From IMG/VR virus record IMGVR_UViG_3300032132_000754, positions 72,117 through 136,116 of that record: DNA of 64,000 nt; one strand, given 5' to 3'. The notes beneath the pieces are model-generated. The model was not told where the DNA came from. It saw only the letters and a list, made by a program, of their open reading frames with translations, and did no database searches. Made by a program: the position numbers and the translations under genes. Shown here in pieces: positions 1-9,400 of the stretch. The first letter of the stretch is position 1. Each line of letters begins with the position of its first letter. This DNA comes from a virus.

Positions 1-345
1 GACCGAATATGGACTTCAGGGCAAGCCAAAATTGAAATCATCGGAAGAAATGCCGCTGAAAGTGGACAAGAATTAGATTTTATGATATGGGGAAATCCAA
101 CAACGCCATATCGGGTCAGATTTTTCTATGATATCGGAGATGAAGTAGCTACTATACCAGCTACGTTACGAGCAGCGTCGTTAATAGGTGGCGGAGCAAT
201 CTTCGGCGCGGATAGTGAAAGCGATTATGTTGATATAATCGGCGCTGATGGATTGATGTTATATAGCATAATCTGGGAAACAGTGCTCGATAGCGTCCCC
301 AAAAATCAAATTGCTACATTAATGCCGTCTATAAAGGAAATATAA
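1..345 (+). CDS. virion protein, C-terminal fragment (5' end outside window)
   Basis: The reading frame is open from base 1, so this is the last 114 codons of a longer gene. Seen: it aligns by eye along its whole length with the C-terminus of the next gene (shared RIW.SGQ start, A.LRA/A.IRP..I.GG..FG.DS..DY core, LMP near the end), so the two are tandem paralogues. The stop codon overlaps the next ATG as TAATG. Inferred: a structural, probably tail or fibre-associated protein, judged from the paralogue and the repeat-rich neighbour. No catalytic motif is visible. Confidence 0.8.
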   Translation, partial: DRIWTSGQAKIEIIGRNAAESGQELDFMIWGNPTTPYRVRFFYDIGDEVATIPATLRAASLIGGGAIFGADSESDYVDIIGADGLMLYSIIWETVLDSVPKNQIATLMPSIKEI

Positions 346-1877
346 TGTCACAAGTTCCAACATTATTAGTAATGAAAACTAGAGGTGTTGCTGGAAACCC
401 ACAAGTATTCCGTTTACACGGCGGAACAACTCTTATTCCGGTCGGTCCACCACTACCTACTGTAGTAGAAACACCAAGTACCTTCCAATCATCATCTACT
501 AATCGGGTAATCCAATTTGGAAGATATATTTATGCTACAGTCAGAACTGGTATTTATAGGCTTGACGAAGGTAATCCAACAGAAGGTGATGAAGTATGGA
601 ATTTAGTCCATACAATAAATGTTAATTCAGGTACTGGATATTCTCAACAATCCGGAATTCACATAGTTAACGTCGGAAAAACTCCGACGTTAGTTGTTGC
701 TTATCAATCGACTACTGACGATAAAGTACATATGTCAACATCGGCAGACGGTTTGGCGTGGACAAATAGTGGTCCTATGAACACTGGTGGAATTACTAAT
801 ACTACAGGTTGGTATAAAACAATAGTTTTTAGAAACAAATTATATATCACAACCAACAATTCTAACGTAGTTTACGACGTAATTGAAATTGATGTAATCA
901 ATAAAATCGCAACTTATCATAATGCCACATGGATGGCGGCGGCATCTACAGCTGGTGACTTTTGCGCATTCGATAATAGGTTATGGTTTATCAATTGGAC
1001 TACTAGCAGCGCTAATTCAAGTGTTGCAATCGGTGAATTTACTGATGGAACAATAGTAAATCGAGGGACTGTAGTAGGCGGAGGTGGACTTCCAGATAAT
1101 TCAGGGCAACATCAAAACGCTGGTAGTATGCTACTGTTTACAGACGGAACCGACATGTTCGCCATCATCCCAGGTGACAATGGTAGCGACATTGGCGGAA
1201 GCTATGCCTTTAGGTTTACTTTATCAGCTGGGCCTGGCAGTACATTGTCTATAAACGAAATTACAAGTACAACAATACCAGTATCATTACGCGCTATCCC
1301 GTTCCCCAGCAGCTTTTCTGATTATGAAGTACACTGGTTTTCATTTTTAGACAATTCTAATCCAAGTAACCCATATATACATTTATGGCATATGACAACA
1401 CAAAATTTATCATATGGCAAAACCACTCATTATTTATGGAATGGTCCAAGCACTTTAATTGGGAACCCACCAGGAACTGGGCGTATTGCTTTTTCGGCAG
1501 GCATTGCATTAGTACACACCAAAAACGGCGGCGGAGAACGAATTTGGTCACCAGGCCAAGTAAATGCTGAAATCTTAAGCAGAGCAGCAGCCGATAACGG
1601 CCAAGCATTCAATTTCAAAGTTAACAGCGGTGCTGGATCATTAGATAAAAAAATTCGTTTTTGGTTTGATACAGATGAAGAAGCTGCAACAACACCAGCC
1701 AGTATTAGACCGGGGTCTATTTCAGGGGGCAATGCCACTTTTGGAACAGACAGCATTGGTGATTATATCAATGTCGAAGCAGACGATACAACCGTGTATT
1801 GTTTTATTTGGGATACAGAATTAGATAATGTCGCAGCGGCAGATTCAACCTTATTAATGCCAACGTTAGAAGAGTAA
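345..1877 (+). CDS. virion protein with beta-propeller-like composition
   Basis: A 510-residue protein with no signal peptide or membrane segment. Seen: many short beta-prone stretches rich in G, T, S, N and aromatic residues, including an S-x-D-G-x-x-W motif (SADGLAWTN, about residue 132) that resembles BNR/Asp-box turns of sialidase-type propellers. The last ~110 residues repeat the domain of the gene cut at the window start. The start has a good ribosome site (AAGGAAATATA-ATG) and overlaps the upstream stop by one base. Inferred: a receptor-binding or tail-surface protein; an enzymatic role is possible but no active site is recognisable. Confidence 0.7.
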   Translation: MSQVPTLLVMKTRGVAGNPQVFRLHGGTTLIPVGPPLPTVVETPSTFQSSSTNRVIQFGRYIYATVRTGIYRLDEGNPTEGDEVWNLVHTINVNSGTGYSQQSGIHIVNVGKTPTLVVAYQSTTDDKVHMSTSADGLAWTNSGPMNTGGITNTTGWYKTIVFRNKLYITTNNSNVVYDVIEIDVINKIATYHNATWMAAASTAGDFCAFDNRLWFINWTTSSANSSVAIGEFTDGTIVNRGTVVGGGGLPDNSGQHQNAGSMLLFTDGTDMFAIIPGDNGSDIGGSYAFRFTLSAGPGSTLSINEITSTTIPVSLRAIPFPSSFSDYEVHWFSFLDNSNPSNPYIHLWHMTTQNLSYGKTTHYLWNGPSTLIGNPPGTGRIAFSAGIALVHTKNGGGERIWSPGQVNAEILSRAAADNGQAFNFKVNSGAGSLDKKIRFWFDTDEEAATTPASIRPGSISGGNATFGTDSIGDYINVEADDTTVYCFIWDTELDNVAAADSTLLMPTLEE

Positions 1878-1878
1878 T

Positions 1879-2802
1879 ATGGGCTCTAATTTCACTCACG
1901 TAGTATTAACTTTAGATGAAAGAAAATCCGGAAACGGACCAAACTACCCACATTCTATAGACGTAGATTTTGAAAAAACAGGGTCAGGATCTAATTGGGT
2001 ACATATCATAGATATACTAGACGAGCGAAAAATTGGTCCAGGACCAAATTATCCACATATTATCGATACTTTAGAACTGAGAAAAATTGGTCCAGGACCA
2101 AATTATCCACATACTATCGATACGGGATTCGACAAAATAGGTGCCGGTGCTAATTTCGTCCACTTGGTTGACACTATTTCTGGTGCGGTTGCAGTAATAG
2201 AATTCGATACAACTGCAGAGTTAATGATAGATATCAACAGGACGTTCGATGCCAACGTCGAATTTGATGTAGAATCTACAGTAATAAAACAAATTCATGC
2301 AACAGCTGAGAACACCATTGAATTCGATTCAGAAGTCGAAAAATTGCAAGGATATGCAGTTGAAGCGGAAAACACCATCGAATTCGACAGCGAAGCGGAA
2401 CGAGCATCTGCAAGTTTTGTAAAAATTGTCGAAAATACCGTAGAATTCGGAGCATCATCAGAAAGTGTAAGAGTTTTCTGCAAAATAGCAGAAAACGTTA
2501 TTGAATTCGACTCCGAAGCTAGTACAGGACAGAAATTCCTAGTAGAAGCAATAAATTCAATTGCTTTTGATAGTGAAGGATTTAAAGCTAGAAGTCAAGC
2601 GGAGTTAATACGCACTAGACAGACTAGGCTTGTAAACATCAAAAATCTGAGCAGTTCAATCGTAACTCTAATTCTTGTAAAAAGTCGCGGTCAGCTGAAA
2701 ATAATTCCTGGTGAATCTGAGATTGTACCGCTAGATGAATTAGATTTTGGACAGGTTGCTCGTCTAAGAGGGAAATATATCATTTCCGTGGACAAAATTT
2801 AA
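1879..2802 (+). CDS. repeat-built virion protein
   Basis: A 307-residue protein made of two kinds of short repeats. Residues ~10-100 carry four or five copies of an 18-residue unit around GPGPNYPHxID(T/V). Residues ~115-240 carry repeats centred on AENTIEFDSEAE. The C-terminal ~60 residues are non-repetitive and beta-rich (ending near YIISVDKI). The start ATG directly follows the upstream stop and the stop overlaps the end of the convergent zinc-ribbon gene by 4 bases. Inferred: an elongated fibre or decoration protein. No named family was recognised. Confidence 0.65.
   Translation: MGSNFTHVVLTLDERKSGNGPNYPHSIDVDFEKTGSGSNWVHIIDILDERKIGPGPNYPHIIDTLELRKIGPGPNYPHTIDTGFDKIGAGANFVHLVDTISGAVAVIEFDTTAELMIDINRTFDANVEFDVESTVIKQIHATAENTIEFDSEVEKLQGYAVEAENTIEFDSEAERASASFVKIVENTVEFGASSESVRVFCKIAENVIEFDSEASTGQKFLVEAINSIAFDSEGFKARSQAELIRTRQTRLVNIKNLSSSIVTLILVKSRGQLKIIPGESEIVPLDELDFGQVARLRGKYIISVDKI
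2027..2113 (+). repeat. 33-nt exact tandem direct repeat, 54-nt period
   Basis: Two identical 33-base copies (2027-2059 and 2081-2113), each beginning GAAAAATTGG, lie in frame within the repeat protein and encode KIGPGPNYPH. Near-identity at synonymous positions suggests a recent duplication of the unit. Confidence 0.9.
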
Positions 2803-2993
2803 CCAGACCATTCTGCGTCATCTAACGTATGCTTAGACCCACAAGCGCCACATTCGACATTTGTATAATTTGGAGCGGCAGCAGCCCATGCATCCCTGAA
2901 TGTGTCTTCATCAACGCCAGCAGTATTCTTAGCTTCGAACAGAACGTTGTTCGGAGGAGGGCAAGTCTTGCAACAAACAGTAAATTTAATCAT
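2799..2993 (-). CDS. small zinc-ribbon-like protein
   Basis: A 64-residue protein with two cysteine pairs, CKTC (residues 8-11) and CGAC (49-52), separated by ~37 residues: the layout of a treble-clef or zinc-ribbon site. It lies 2 bases downstream of the glycine-rich virion gene on the same strand and is probably co-transcribed with it. The AGGCATAATT-ATG upstream region gives a plausible ribosome site. Function unknown; several similar Cys-pair mini-proteins occur in this window. Confidence 0.65.
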   Translation of the reverse strand: MIKFTVCCKTCPPPNNVLFEAKNTAGVDEDTFRDAWAAAAPNYTNVECGACGSKHTLDDAEWSG

Positions 2994-2995
2994 AA

Positions 2996-4081
2996 TTATG
3001 CCTGAACTACAGAAGCAATACCAATTTCGCTAGCGCCGCCACCACCGCCAGTTCCGCCAGCCGACGCTCCACCCGCCGCTCCACCGCCTGCTCCCCCAAG
3101 GCCACTAGAGCCAGCATTAGCAGAAATAGTGCCATTATTTGTTAGTGTTCCACGATGTTGAACATAAATTCTGCCACCAGCGCCTGCTGTACCACCAGCA
3201 CCACCGCCCGCAGCGCCTTGTAAAGAAGCAGCACCCGCGCCGCCATTGCCACCGTTAGCAGAGATTCTAGCACCACCACCAACCAAGATATTTCCGCCAA
3301 CGAAAATGTCCATAGCGCCGCCACCAGCGCCGCCACCGCCGCCACCAGGACTACCAAATGCAGGATCTGGAACATGTGTTCCTGGAGATCCGTGACCTAC
3401 AGCAGCACCAGTTTGTGCTCCAGCAGCACCGCCTACACCAGCTATACCTCCTGGAGGACCAGAACCGCCACCGCCACCGCCAGGGCCACCAGCACCATAT
3501 GTATAAATAAGAGGTTCAACACCACCACCAAGAACTAACCTTCTTGGTGTGAAAAAAGTGGATGTACGCAATGCTGGATCTAATGGAGAAGCCGATGATC
3601 CAGCTCCACCCATGCCGCCGCCATCCAGAGCAGTTCCTCGATTTAAACCGCTCTGTCCAGCACCACCGGCATTTCCTGGCGGTGATCCGCCACCGCCGCC
3701 GACGCCACTTCCTCCGGAAGCAGTAACTCCAAAAGCAGAATCGCTCTGCCCAATAAATCCTGGAAAACCAACGCCGGAAACATTGCCATTTCCACCAGCG
3801 CCAGCAGCACCACCGCGACCATCAGCATGTAATGCACCATTTACGGTTAGGTCAACAATACAACGCACAATCAACAAATCTGTGGCAGTCGGCGCTAATA
3901 CGCCACCAACATCAATTATGAGACTATTATAATTCTGATCACCAGAAGTTTCAACAATAGAAGGGCTTGGGATCGTAACATCGCCTAGAACACCAGTGCC
4001 ATAGTCCGGGTTGGTAGAAGCAGAAGCATTGGCACTAATAGCGTCAACAATGCTTTGTCCTTTAACAATCGCTCTTGACAT
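2996..4081 (-). CDS. glycine-rich virion/tail protein
   Basis: A 361-residue protein. I start it at ATG 4081, preceded by AGAGGA; an upstream in-frame GTG would fall inside the tRNA gene. The N-terminal ~95 residues look beta-structured; from ~100 onward it is dominated by runs of G with A, S and P (GGGG, GGAGGA), ending in a GGGGGASEIG segment. A second protein of the same style is at 45194-46150. Known: glycine-rich domains of this kind occur in phage tail fibres and surface proteins. Both tRNA-Gly genes lie just upstream on the same strand. Confidence 0.75.
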   Translation of the reverse strand: MSRAIVKGQSIVDAISANASASTNPDYGTGVLGDVTIPSPSIVETSGDQNYNSLIIDVGGVLAPTATDLLIVRCIVDLTVNGALHADGRGGAAGAGGNGNVSGVGFPGFIGQSDSAFGVTASGGSGVGGGGGSPPGNAGGAGQSGLNRGTALDGGGMGGAGSSASPLDPALRTSTFFTPRRLVLGGGVEPLIYTYGAGGPGGGGGGSGPPGGIAGVGGAAGAQTGAAVGHGSPGTHVPDPAFGSPGGGGGGAGGGAMDIFVGGNILVGGGARISANGGNGGAGAASLQGAAGGGAGGTAGAGGRIYVQHRGTLTNNGTISANAGSSGLGGAGGGAAGGASAGGTGGGGGASEIGIASVVQA

Positions 4082-4102
4082 GAGTCCTCTATGAGAATAT
4101 GA

Positions 4103-4175
4103 AGCGGACACCGGGAGTCGAACCCGGACCGTCAGATTGGAAATCTGTCATGCTGCCGTTAAACACCATGTCCGC
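4103..4175 (-). tRNA. tRNA-Gly (anticodon UCC)
   Basis: The minus strand folds as a 73-nt cloverleaf: acceptor GCGGACA/TGTCCGC, T-arm CCGGG-TTCGACT-CCCGG, anticodon loop TTTCCAA giving UCC (reads GGA/GGG). The outermost anticodon-stem pair is an A-A mismatch and the D-stem uses wobble pairs. The CCA end is not encoded. Confidence 0.9.
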
Positions 4176-4187
4176 AGGTTGGGGAAA

Positions 4188-4340
4188 TTATTCCCCAGTT
4201 TCAGTAGTAACCGGAGCTACTTCCTGTGTCTTAACAGTATCTTTTACTAACGTAACAACGTCAGCACCAAAAAAATAAGTCAGAGCGCTCAAAGCGAGAG
4301 CAACACCGACACCAACTAAAGTCTTCTTATCAAGTTTCAT
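4188..4340 (-). CDS. small single-pass membrane protein
   Basis: A 50-residue ORF between the two tRNA genes. It starts MKLDKKT, has one hydrophobic helix (about residues 8-25, VGVGVALALSALTYFFG) and ends in a polar acidic/Thr tail. A GGAGAG ribosome site stands ~11 bases before the ATG. Inferred: an inner-membrane peptide with cytoplasmic N-terminus; it could be holin-like or a superinfection factor, but nothing in the sequence decides this. Confidence 0.6.
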   Translation of the reverse strand: MKLDKKTLVGVGVALALSALTYFFGADVVTLVKDTVKTQEVAPVTTETGE

Positions 4341-4357
4341 AATAACTTAACTCTCCA

Positions 4358-4429
4358 AGCGGCACATGGGATTCGAACCCATAACCTTCACGTTGGCAAC
4401 GTGACGTTCTGCCATTGAACTAGTGCCGC
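4358..4429 (-). tRNA. tRNA-Gly (anticodon GCC)
   Basis: A fully paired 72-nt cloverleaf on the minus strand: acceptor GCGGCAC/GTGCCGC, D-stem GTTC/GAAC, anticodon stem TCACG/CGTGA with loop TTGCCAA (GCC, reads GGC/GGU), T-arm ATGGG-TTCGAAT-CCCAT. No encoded CCA. With the UCC tRNA nearby, all four glycine codons are covered. Confidence 0.95.
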
Positions 4430-4514
4430 GCAAGTGTTTAAAGTCTCTCCAGACCTTTGGGGGCCGACAAATGCCGACGCCATCCACCAGTGTAAGTTTG
4501 AAACCATTCCAGGG

Positions 4515-4742
4515 TTATAGCATCCTTCTATTTTTCATCTTAGGAATCTTACCATGCATAAGCTCGGCATAACAATCCCTACAATGTTGCGCAAATTTCG
4601 GCTTCCCCGAATGATGTACGACTTTAGCAGGATCACCACATGAAATACACTTTGGGCGACCCGAACACTCATCTGGATCAAGATAGGCGTACTGGTCGGA
4701 TTCTTCATTTTTTGAAGTTTCCGGTTGAACAGGAGACGTCAT
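4515..4742 (-). CDS. small cysteine/histidine-rich zinc-finger-like protein
   Basis: A 75-residue protein; I choose ATG 4742 because AAGGA stands 5 bases before it (an in-frame ATG at 4748 abuts the same AAGGA). Seen: a CxxC pair in the segment CISCGDPAKVVHHSGK, then a second pair CRDC, with clustered histidines between, consistent with one zinc site. The C-terminus is basic (KMKNRR). It is divergent from the helicase gene. Function unknown; likely nucleic-acid or protein binding. Confidence 0.6.
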   Translation of the reverse strand: MTSPVQPETSKNEESDQYAYLDPDECSGRPKCISCGDPAKVVHHSGKPKFAQHCRDCYAELMHGKIPKMKNRRML

Positions 4743-4754
4743 AAACATCCTTCA

Positions 4755-4762
4755 GTATTTGA
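4755..4762 (+). promoter_or_regulatory. GTATTTGA promoter element of the helicase gene
   Basis: A one-base variant of the recurrent GTATNTAA element. Five bases later begins AGAGGACACCATATG, so a start at 4768 would give a 12-nt leader whose AGAGGA is the ribosome site. Inferred from the fixed spacing seen at other genes. Confidence 0.5.
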
Positions 4763-4779
4763 GAATTAGAGGACACCAT

Positions 4780-6441
4780 ATGTACGATCTGAACTTGCTT
4801 TCTGAACATTTTCCCTTCGAGGAATTCCGTCCTGGCCAACGAGAATGTATAGAGTCCATTCTTGAAGCCTTCGACAAAGGGAAAAGATTCGTGTTATTAG
4901 AAGCTCCTACCGGATCAGGAAAATCAGCAATCGGACTGACCGTTGCTAAGTACTTCGAAGACGCATATTATCTAACTATCCAAAAAATTCTGCAAGACCA
5001 ACTTGCCAACGAATTTGAAAACGATAAAATTAAATGCCTCAAAGGCAGAAACGCCTACCGTTGCAATTACTGGGAGACATATATGGAAAAATATATGTCT
5101 GATCCGGCTAAAATGAAACAAATGGAGGTCGACGCCAAAGATCCCGAAATCCACAAAACGATGGCCAACCCCCATTTGCCAGCCAGTGCTGGCGTATGCA
5201 TGGTAAAAGAACGTCGTAGCAAATCGGATCTCTGTTTTCCAAAAGGCAGTAGCGACTTAAAATCCAGCTTGTGCGACTATTGGAAAGCCGTTGGTCATTC
5301 AATGTCGTCGCACACCTGCATCATGAATTTCCACTCGTTCCTATATCAAACATCGGTGACTGATAGGTTCAAACCACGGAAAATGCTGATCATAGACGAA
5401 GCTCATAACTCAGAGCCTCAACTAATGGACTTCGTATCATTGACTCTAACAGACAGAGCCTTGCGAAAAGAAGGGGTTAAAATCCCAGAATTCGACACAG
5501 CAGAAGAATATGCCAAGTACTTTACTGATATTCGCCTGCCAGAAAAAATCGAAGACATGGTCCGATTGGCTCACGTCACAAGAGATTTTAAGAAAGCAGA
5601 AGAATGGAAGAAAGTTCTATTGCAATACAAAATTTTCCTCAATAACTTCGAATCCGGAGATTGGATCCCAAACTGGGAAGATAGAGGGTATTACCGGCGA
5701 GTGACTCTAAAGCCAATTTATGTAAACAAGCACGCTCAGTCCTATTTGTTCGGCTTCGGAGAAAAAGTTCTTATGATGAGCGCAACAGTGCTACAACCGA
5801 AAATTATCTATGATTCATTGGGAATCGACCCTAAAGAAGCTTTTGCTTATAGAATGAAAAACAGATTCCCAGCTGAAAACCGTCCGATCTATTTCCAACC
5901 AGCGGGTAGCATGGCATATCGGAATAAACGAGAGACGATGCCAAAACTTCTCGACTCGATCGAGTCGATCTGTGCTAACTATTCTGATAAAAAAGGAATT
6001 ATTCATACGCACAACTTCGAAATTTCGAAGTACATCATTCAAAACGGCAGTAAAGCACTAAAAAAGAGAATCTTCTTCCAAGAAAATTATTTCTCCAAGG
6101 AAGAAATGCTTAAAAAACACGCTAAATCAGAAGATGGTATCATTGTCGCACCAGCTATGCACGAAGGGCTTGATTTAAAAGATGATCTTTCCAGATTTCA
6201 GATCATCTGCAAAGTCCCATATCCATCGTTCCAAGACAACGAACAATTAAAAATTAGAATGCAGTTATCGCAAGATTATTATAATTGGTTGACTGCCCTA
6301 AAGATTGTACAATCATATGGCCGAAGCATTAGAAGTACAGAAGACTGGGCAGATACTTATATCTTAGACGAAGATTTTAGTCGTTTTAAGAGAAACTGCA
6401 TGAAACTTCTGCCAAAATGGTTCTTAGAAGTTATCCAGTAA
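4780..6441 (+). CDS. superfamily 2 DNA helicase, XPD/DinG-like with probable Fe-S cluster
   Basis: A 553-residue helicase started at ATG 4780 (AGAGGA upstream). Motifs: Q-like FRPGQ (16-20), Walker A APTGSGKS (42-49), DEAH (206-209), and QSYGRSIRS near the C-terminus as motif VI. Between Walker A and DEAH are C86, C95 (in CLKGRNAYRC, close to the GRxNYxC of XPD/DinG), C140, C152 and C165, as expected for a 4Fe-4S domain. Known: this family unwinds DNA 5'-3' or resolves DNA structures. Inferred: a phage repair or recombination helicase. The IscA homologue at 14375-14707 could supply the cluster. Confidence 0.85.
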   Translation: MYDLNLLSEHFPFEEFRPGQRECIESILEAFDKGKRFVLLEAPTGSGKSAIGLTVAKYFEDAYYLTIQKILQDQLANEFENDKIKCLKGRNAYRCNYWETYMEKYMSDPAKMKQMEVDAKDPEIHKTMANPHLPASAGVCMVKERRSKSDLCFPKGSSDLKSSLCDYWKAVGHSMSSHTCIMNFHSFLYQTSVTDRFKPRKMLIIDEAHNSEPQLMDFVSLTLTDRALRKEGVKIPEFDTAEEYAKYFTDIRLPEKIEDMVRLAHVTRDFKKAEEWKKVLLQYKIFLNNFESGDWIPNWEDRGYYRRVTLKPIYVNKHAQSYLFGFGEKVLMMSATVLQPKIIYDSLGIDPKEAFAYRMKNRFPAENRPIYFQPAGSMAYRNKRETMPKLLDSIESICANYSDKKGIIHTHNFEISKYIIQNGSKALKKRIFFQENYFSKEEMLKKHAKSEDGIIVAPAMHEGLDLKDDLSRFQIICKVPYPSFQDNEQLKIRMQLSQDYYNWLTALKIVQSYGRSIRSTEDWADTYILDEDFSRFKRNCMKLLPKWFLEVIQ

Positions 6442-6442
6442 T

Positions 6443-9400
6443 TTAATATGCAACACCCAGCGGTGCAGTGATATCAAATCCGTTGCCGAATTCCATAGTA
6501 AACGTACAAGTTCCAGTACCCACAACGCAGTTTGTAATGTCGACAGTGTGTGCTCCAGGGCCGATTGGTGTACCATCGCCCTGTCTTGTAATCATTAAGC
6601 CAACTGGAATGTTGAATCTAAGTCCAACCTCAGTACCATCAGAAGCCGTCCATGTAATGCCAGTTTCAGAAGCTAATGAGAATGCCGATCCATCGCCACC
6701 ACCAAATTCGAAGTTCATAACTGCATCATCTGGAATAGTGAAATCTGTGGTAAATGTGAACCGGAAAGATCCAACTGCTGGAGTATCTCCGGCAACTGCC
6801 GATACGGTGAATGTACCCTGAACGAAAGTAACTGATGCGTTGGCGGTTGGGGAAAACGTTCCGTTAGTAAAACCGTTGACAGTCTTAACGCCAGGAGTCT
6901 GCGAAACCATACCCAAAACAACTTGGCCTGAAGCGTTGGTGTTTTGAATACCAGACGGTGTGAACGTATTGTTTAGACCAGTCGAGAATGTATCGACCAG
7001 CATGTCCGGAGTTGGGTTGCCATTCGCATCGACCAAAGTAATAGTGACGGTCTTAGAATCGGTTTCATCTGTAATGACAGTCCCAGCGGGCGCGGCGACT
7101 GAAGAACCAGCATCGACAGGGGCACCAGCATGGAAATCGGCCATTGATACGTCTGTAACAGCACCAAACCCGCTAGTTACATTGGCCGAAAAAGTTCTTG
7201 TGACGGCGGCTCCACCTGGGGCAGAACCGGTCTGAGTTGTTGAGATAGTGAACGTTGCTTCCCCGGCAGCATTTGTTACTGCTGGTGCAGAAACAGTATC
7301 TGCGCCTACTGAAGAAGATAATGATACCGTTTCGCCAGCTACCGGATTACCATGAGTATCTCCGACAACAACAGTAACACTATGAGTCTGGACACCATCG
7401 GCTACAACGGCGACCATAACTCCGGAAGAAATATCTGGTTTAGCACCTGCACCACCAGCTTCCCAAGTAGCCATATCAGTAGAATCAACAGCAATCAACA
7501 TCTCGGGCAATCCAGCGCCATCAGGCGTGCCAAGATCAGAAATGATACCAGATGCTGTCGCTACCTTAGTACCATGACCACAACCTCCCGGAAGCGGATC
7601 TAGAACATTAGTACCATCTAAAAGATCTGTAGTACCATGCCAGTGATCAAAAGCACAAGCGTCTGGAGGAGAAATGCTCATAAATGGATTTCTACCTAAA
7701 TCAAATTCGCCATAATTGAATGGGGCGTAATTCCCGCCAATCTGAATAACCGGAACCAAAATGATACTTCCACCCGTGCTTGGAATTGCGGAGGTCACAG
7801 AAGTACCGCCATCAACAGCTACATCCGGCAACGAAGTCGGGCTAAAGGTATCGGATGTTGCACCACCAGAGACACTAGCCTCAATAGTAGGTTGGTTACT
7901 AACCAGATTGTCTAAAGTTAAGTTATTGGTAGCAATACTGGATCCGTTAGTAACGGAAGTTGCACTATCCAAAACAGCCACGCCGCCAGTTACAGCCCAA
8001 TCTACTGTTTCTCCAGAACCCACAGGGTTACCAAACTGGTCTGTAACAAAAACACCCATGGCTGATCCAAGAGCACCACCAACAACTGCTGATTGGCCAG
8101 TTCCACTACTAGTCGCGACATTATCCGGAACATCCGGTAGGGGAACTAGCGAGGTAAATTCGTAAGTACTAACGCCACCACTTACACTAGCCTCGACATC
8201 CGGCGCGTTACTAACCAAGTTATCTAAAGTTAAGTTATTTTCCGCGATTCCAAAAATGTCTGTGACCGATGTAGCACCGTCTAGAACAGCCGCACCATTC
8301 GTGACAGCCCAATCAACAGTATGCCCAGATCCAACAGCATTCATAAATTGGTCTCGAATAAACACTCTCATATCAGAGAAGAGAGCACCACCAACGGTAC
8401 CACCATTGCTATCTCCAGTTAGCAGCGCGACATTGACTGGAACATCTGGCGTTCCAGTAGCTGGGAAACCGACTGAGCCAGCAACTGGGAAGCCGCTAAC
8501 GGTAGCCTGTAAGAAGTTAGACCCTGTCACTGTACCCAATTGCCAATCAGCAATCGAGGCAATACCAAAACCATTAGTGAGGGAAGAAGCTGTTACACTA
8601 CCACCGCCCATGGTAACATTCCAAAGAACTGTAGCGCCAACAACGGGCAATAGCCCAGCATCAACAACAAGAACTTCTAACGCGATACCAGGAATTTGGT
8701 TAACCACCTGCATCTGACCACTGCCAGCAACAAGGCTGATATTATCAGGCGTTCCAGTCATGGGAGTTGCGGTCGCCGTAAAGCCAACATCTGGTAGCGC
8801 CCCGAAAGACGCTTCAGCAGTTCCAGGACCAACACCAGCACCCATAGTCCAAGTAGCAGAAGCTTCGCCCATCGAGTTTGTCAATGACGATGGCGTAATA
8901 CTACCAGCCCCACCACTTACTGCCCAATTAACAGATTCTCCAACATTATAGTTCCCAAAAGTATCCATCAATCGAACTACTAACGGGGATCCGAGGGCAA
9001 CAGAAACCTGTGCGGACTGCCCATCACCGCTGACCAAAACCATAGAAGTCGGAACGTCCGGATCTCCAGTGGCTGTGAAACCAACGGATCCAGATAGAGG
9101 GAAACCACTTACAGTAGCTTCCAAAGTGTTAGAACCAGAAGCAGTACCTAACTGCCAATCTGCAATCGAAGCGATTCCAAAACCATTGGTTAGGGAAGAA
9201 GCTGTAACGCTACCGCCACCGCCAGTTACGCCCCAAAGGACCGTAGCACCAACGACAGGGTTCAACGCACCATCGACTACAAGAACTTCTAACGCAGTGC
9301 CAGGAATCTGATTAACGGTCTGAGACTGCCCATCACCGCTAATGAGACTAATATCATCGGGAACACCGATCGCCGGGGTAGCAGTCGATGTGGCTTGAAT

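Noticed and set aside
4430-4514. A third tRNA between tRNA-Gly(GCC) and the zinc-finger gene
   Set aside because: No acceptor or T-arm pairing could be built; I see only short AT- and GC-mixed intergenic sequence.
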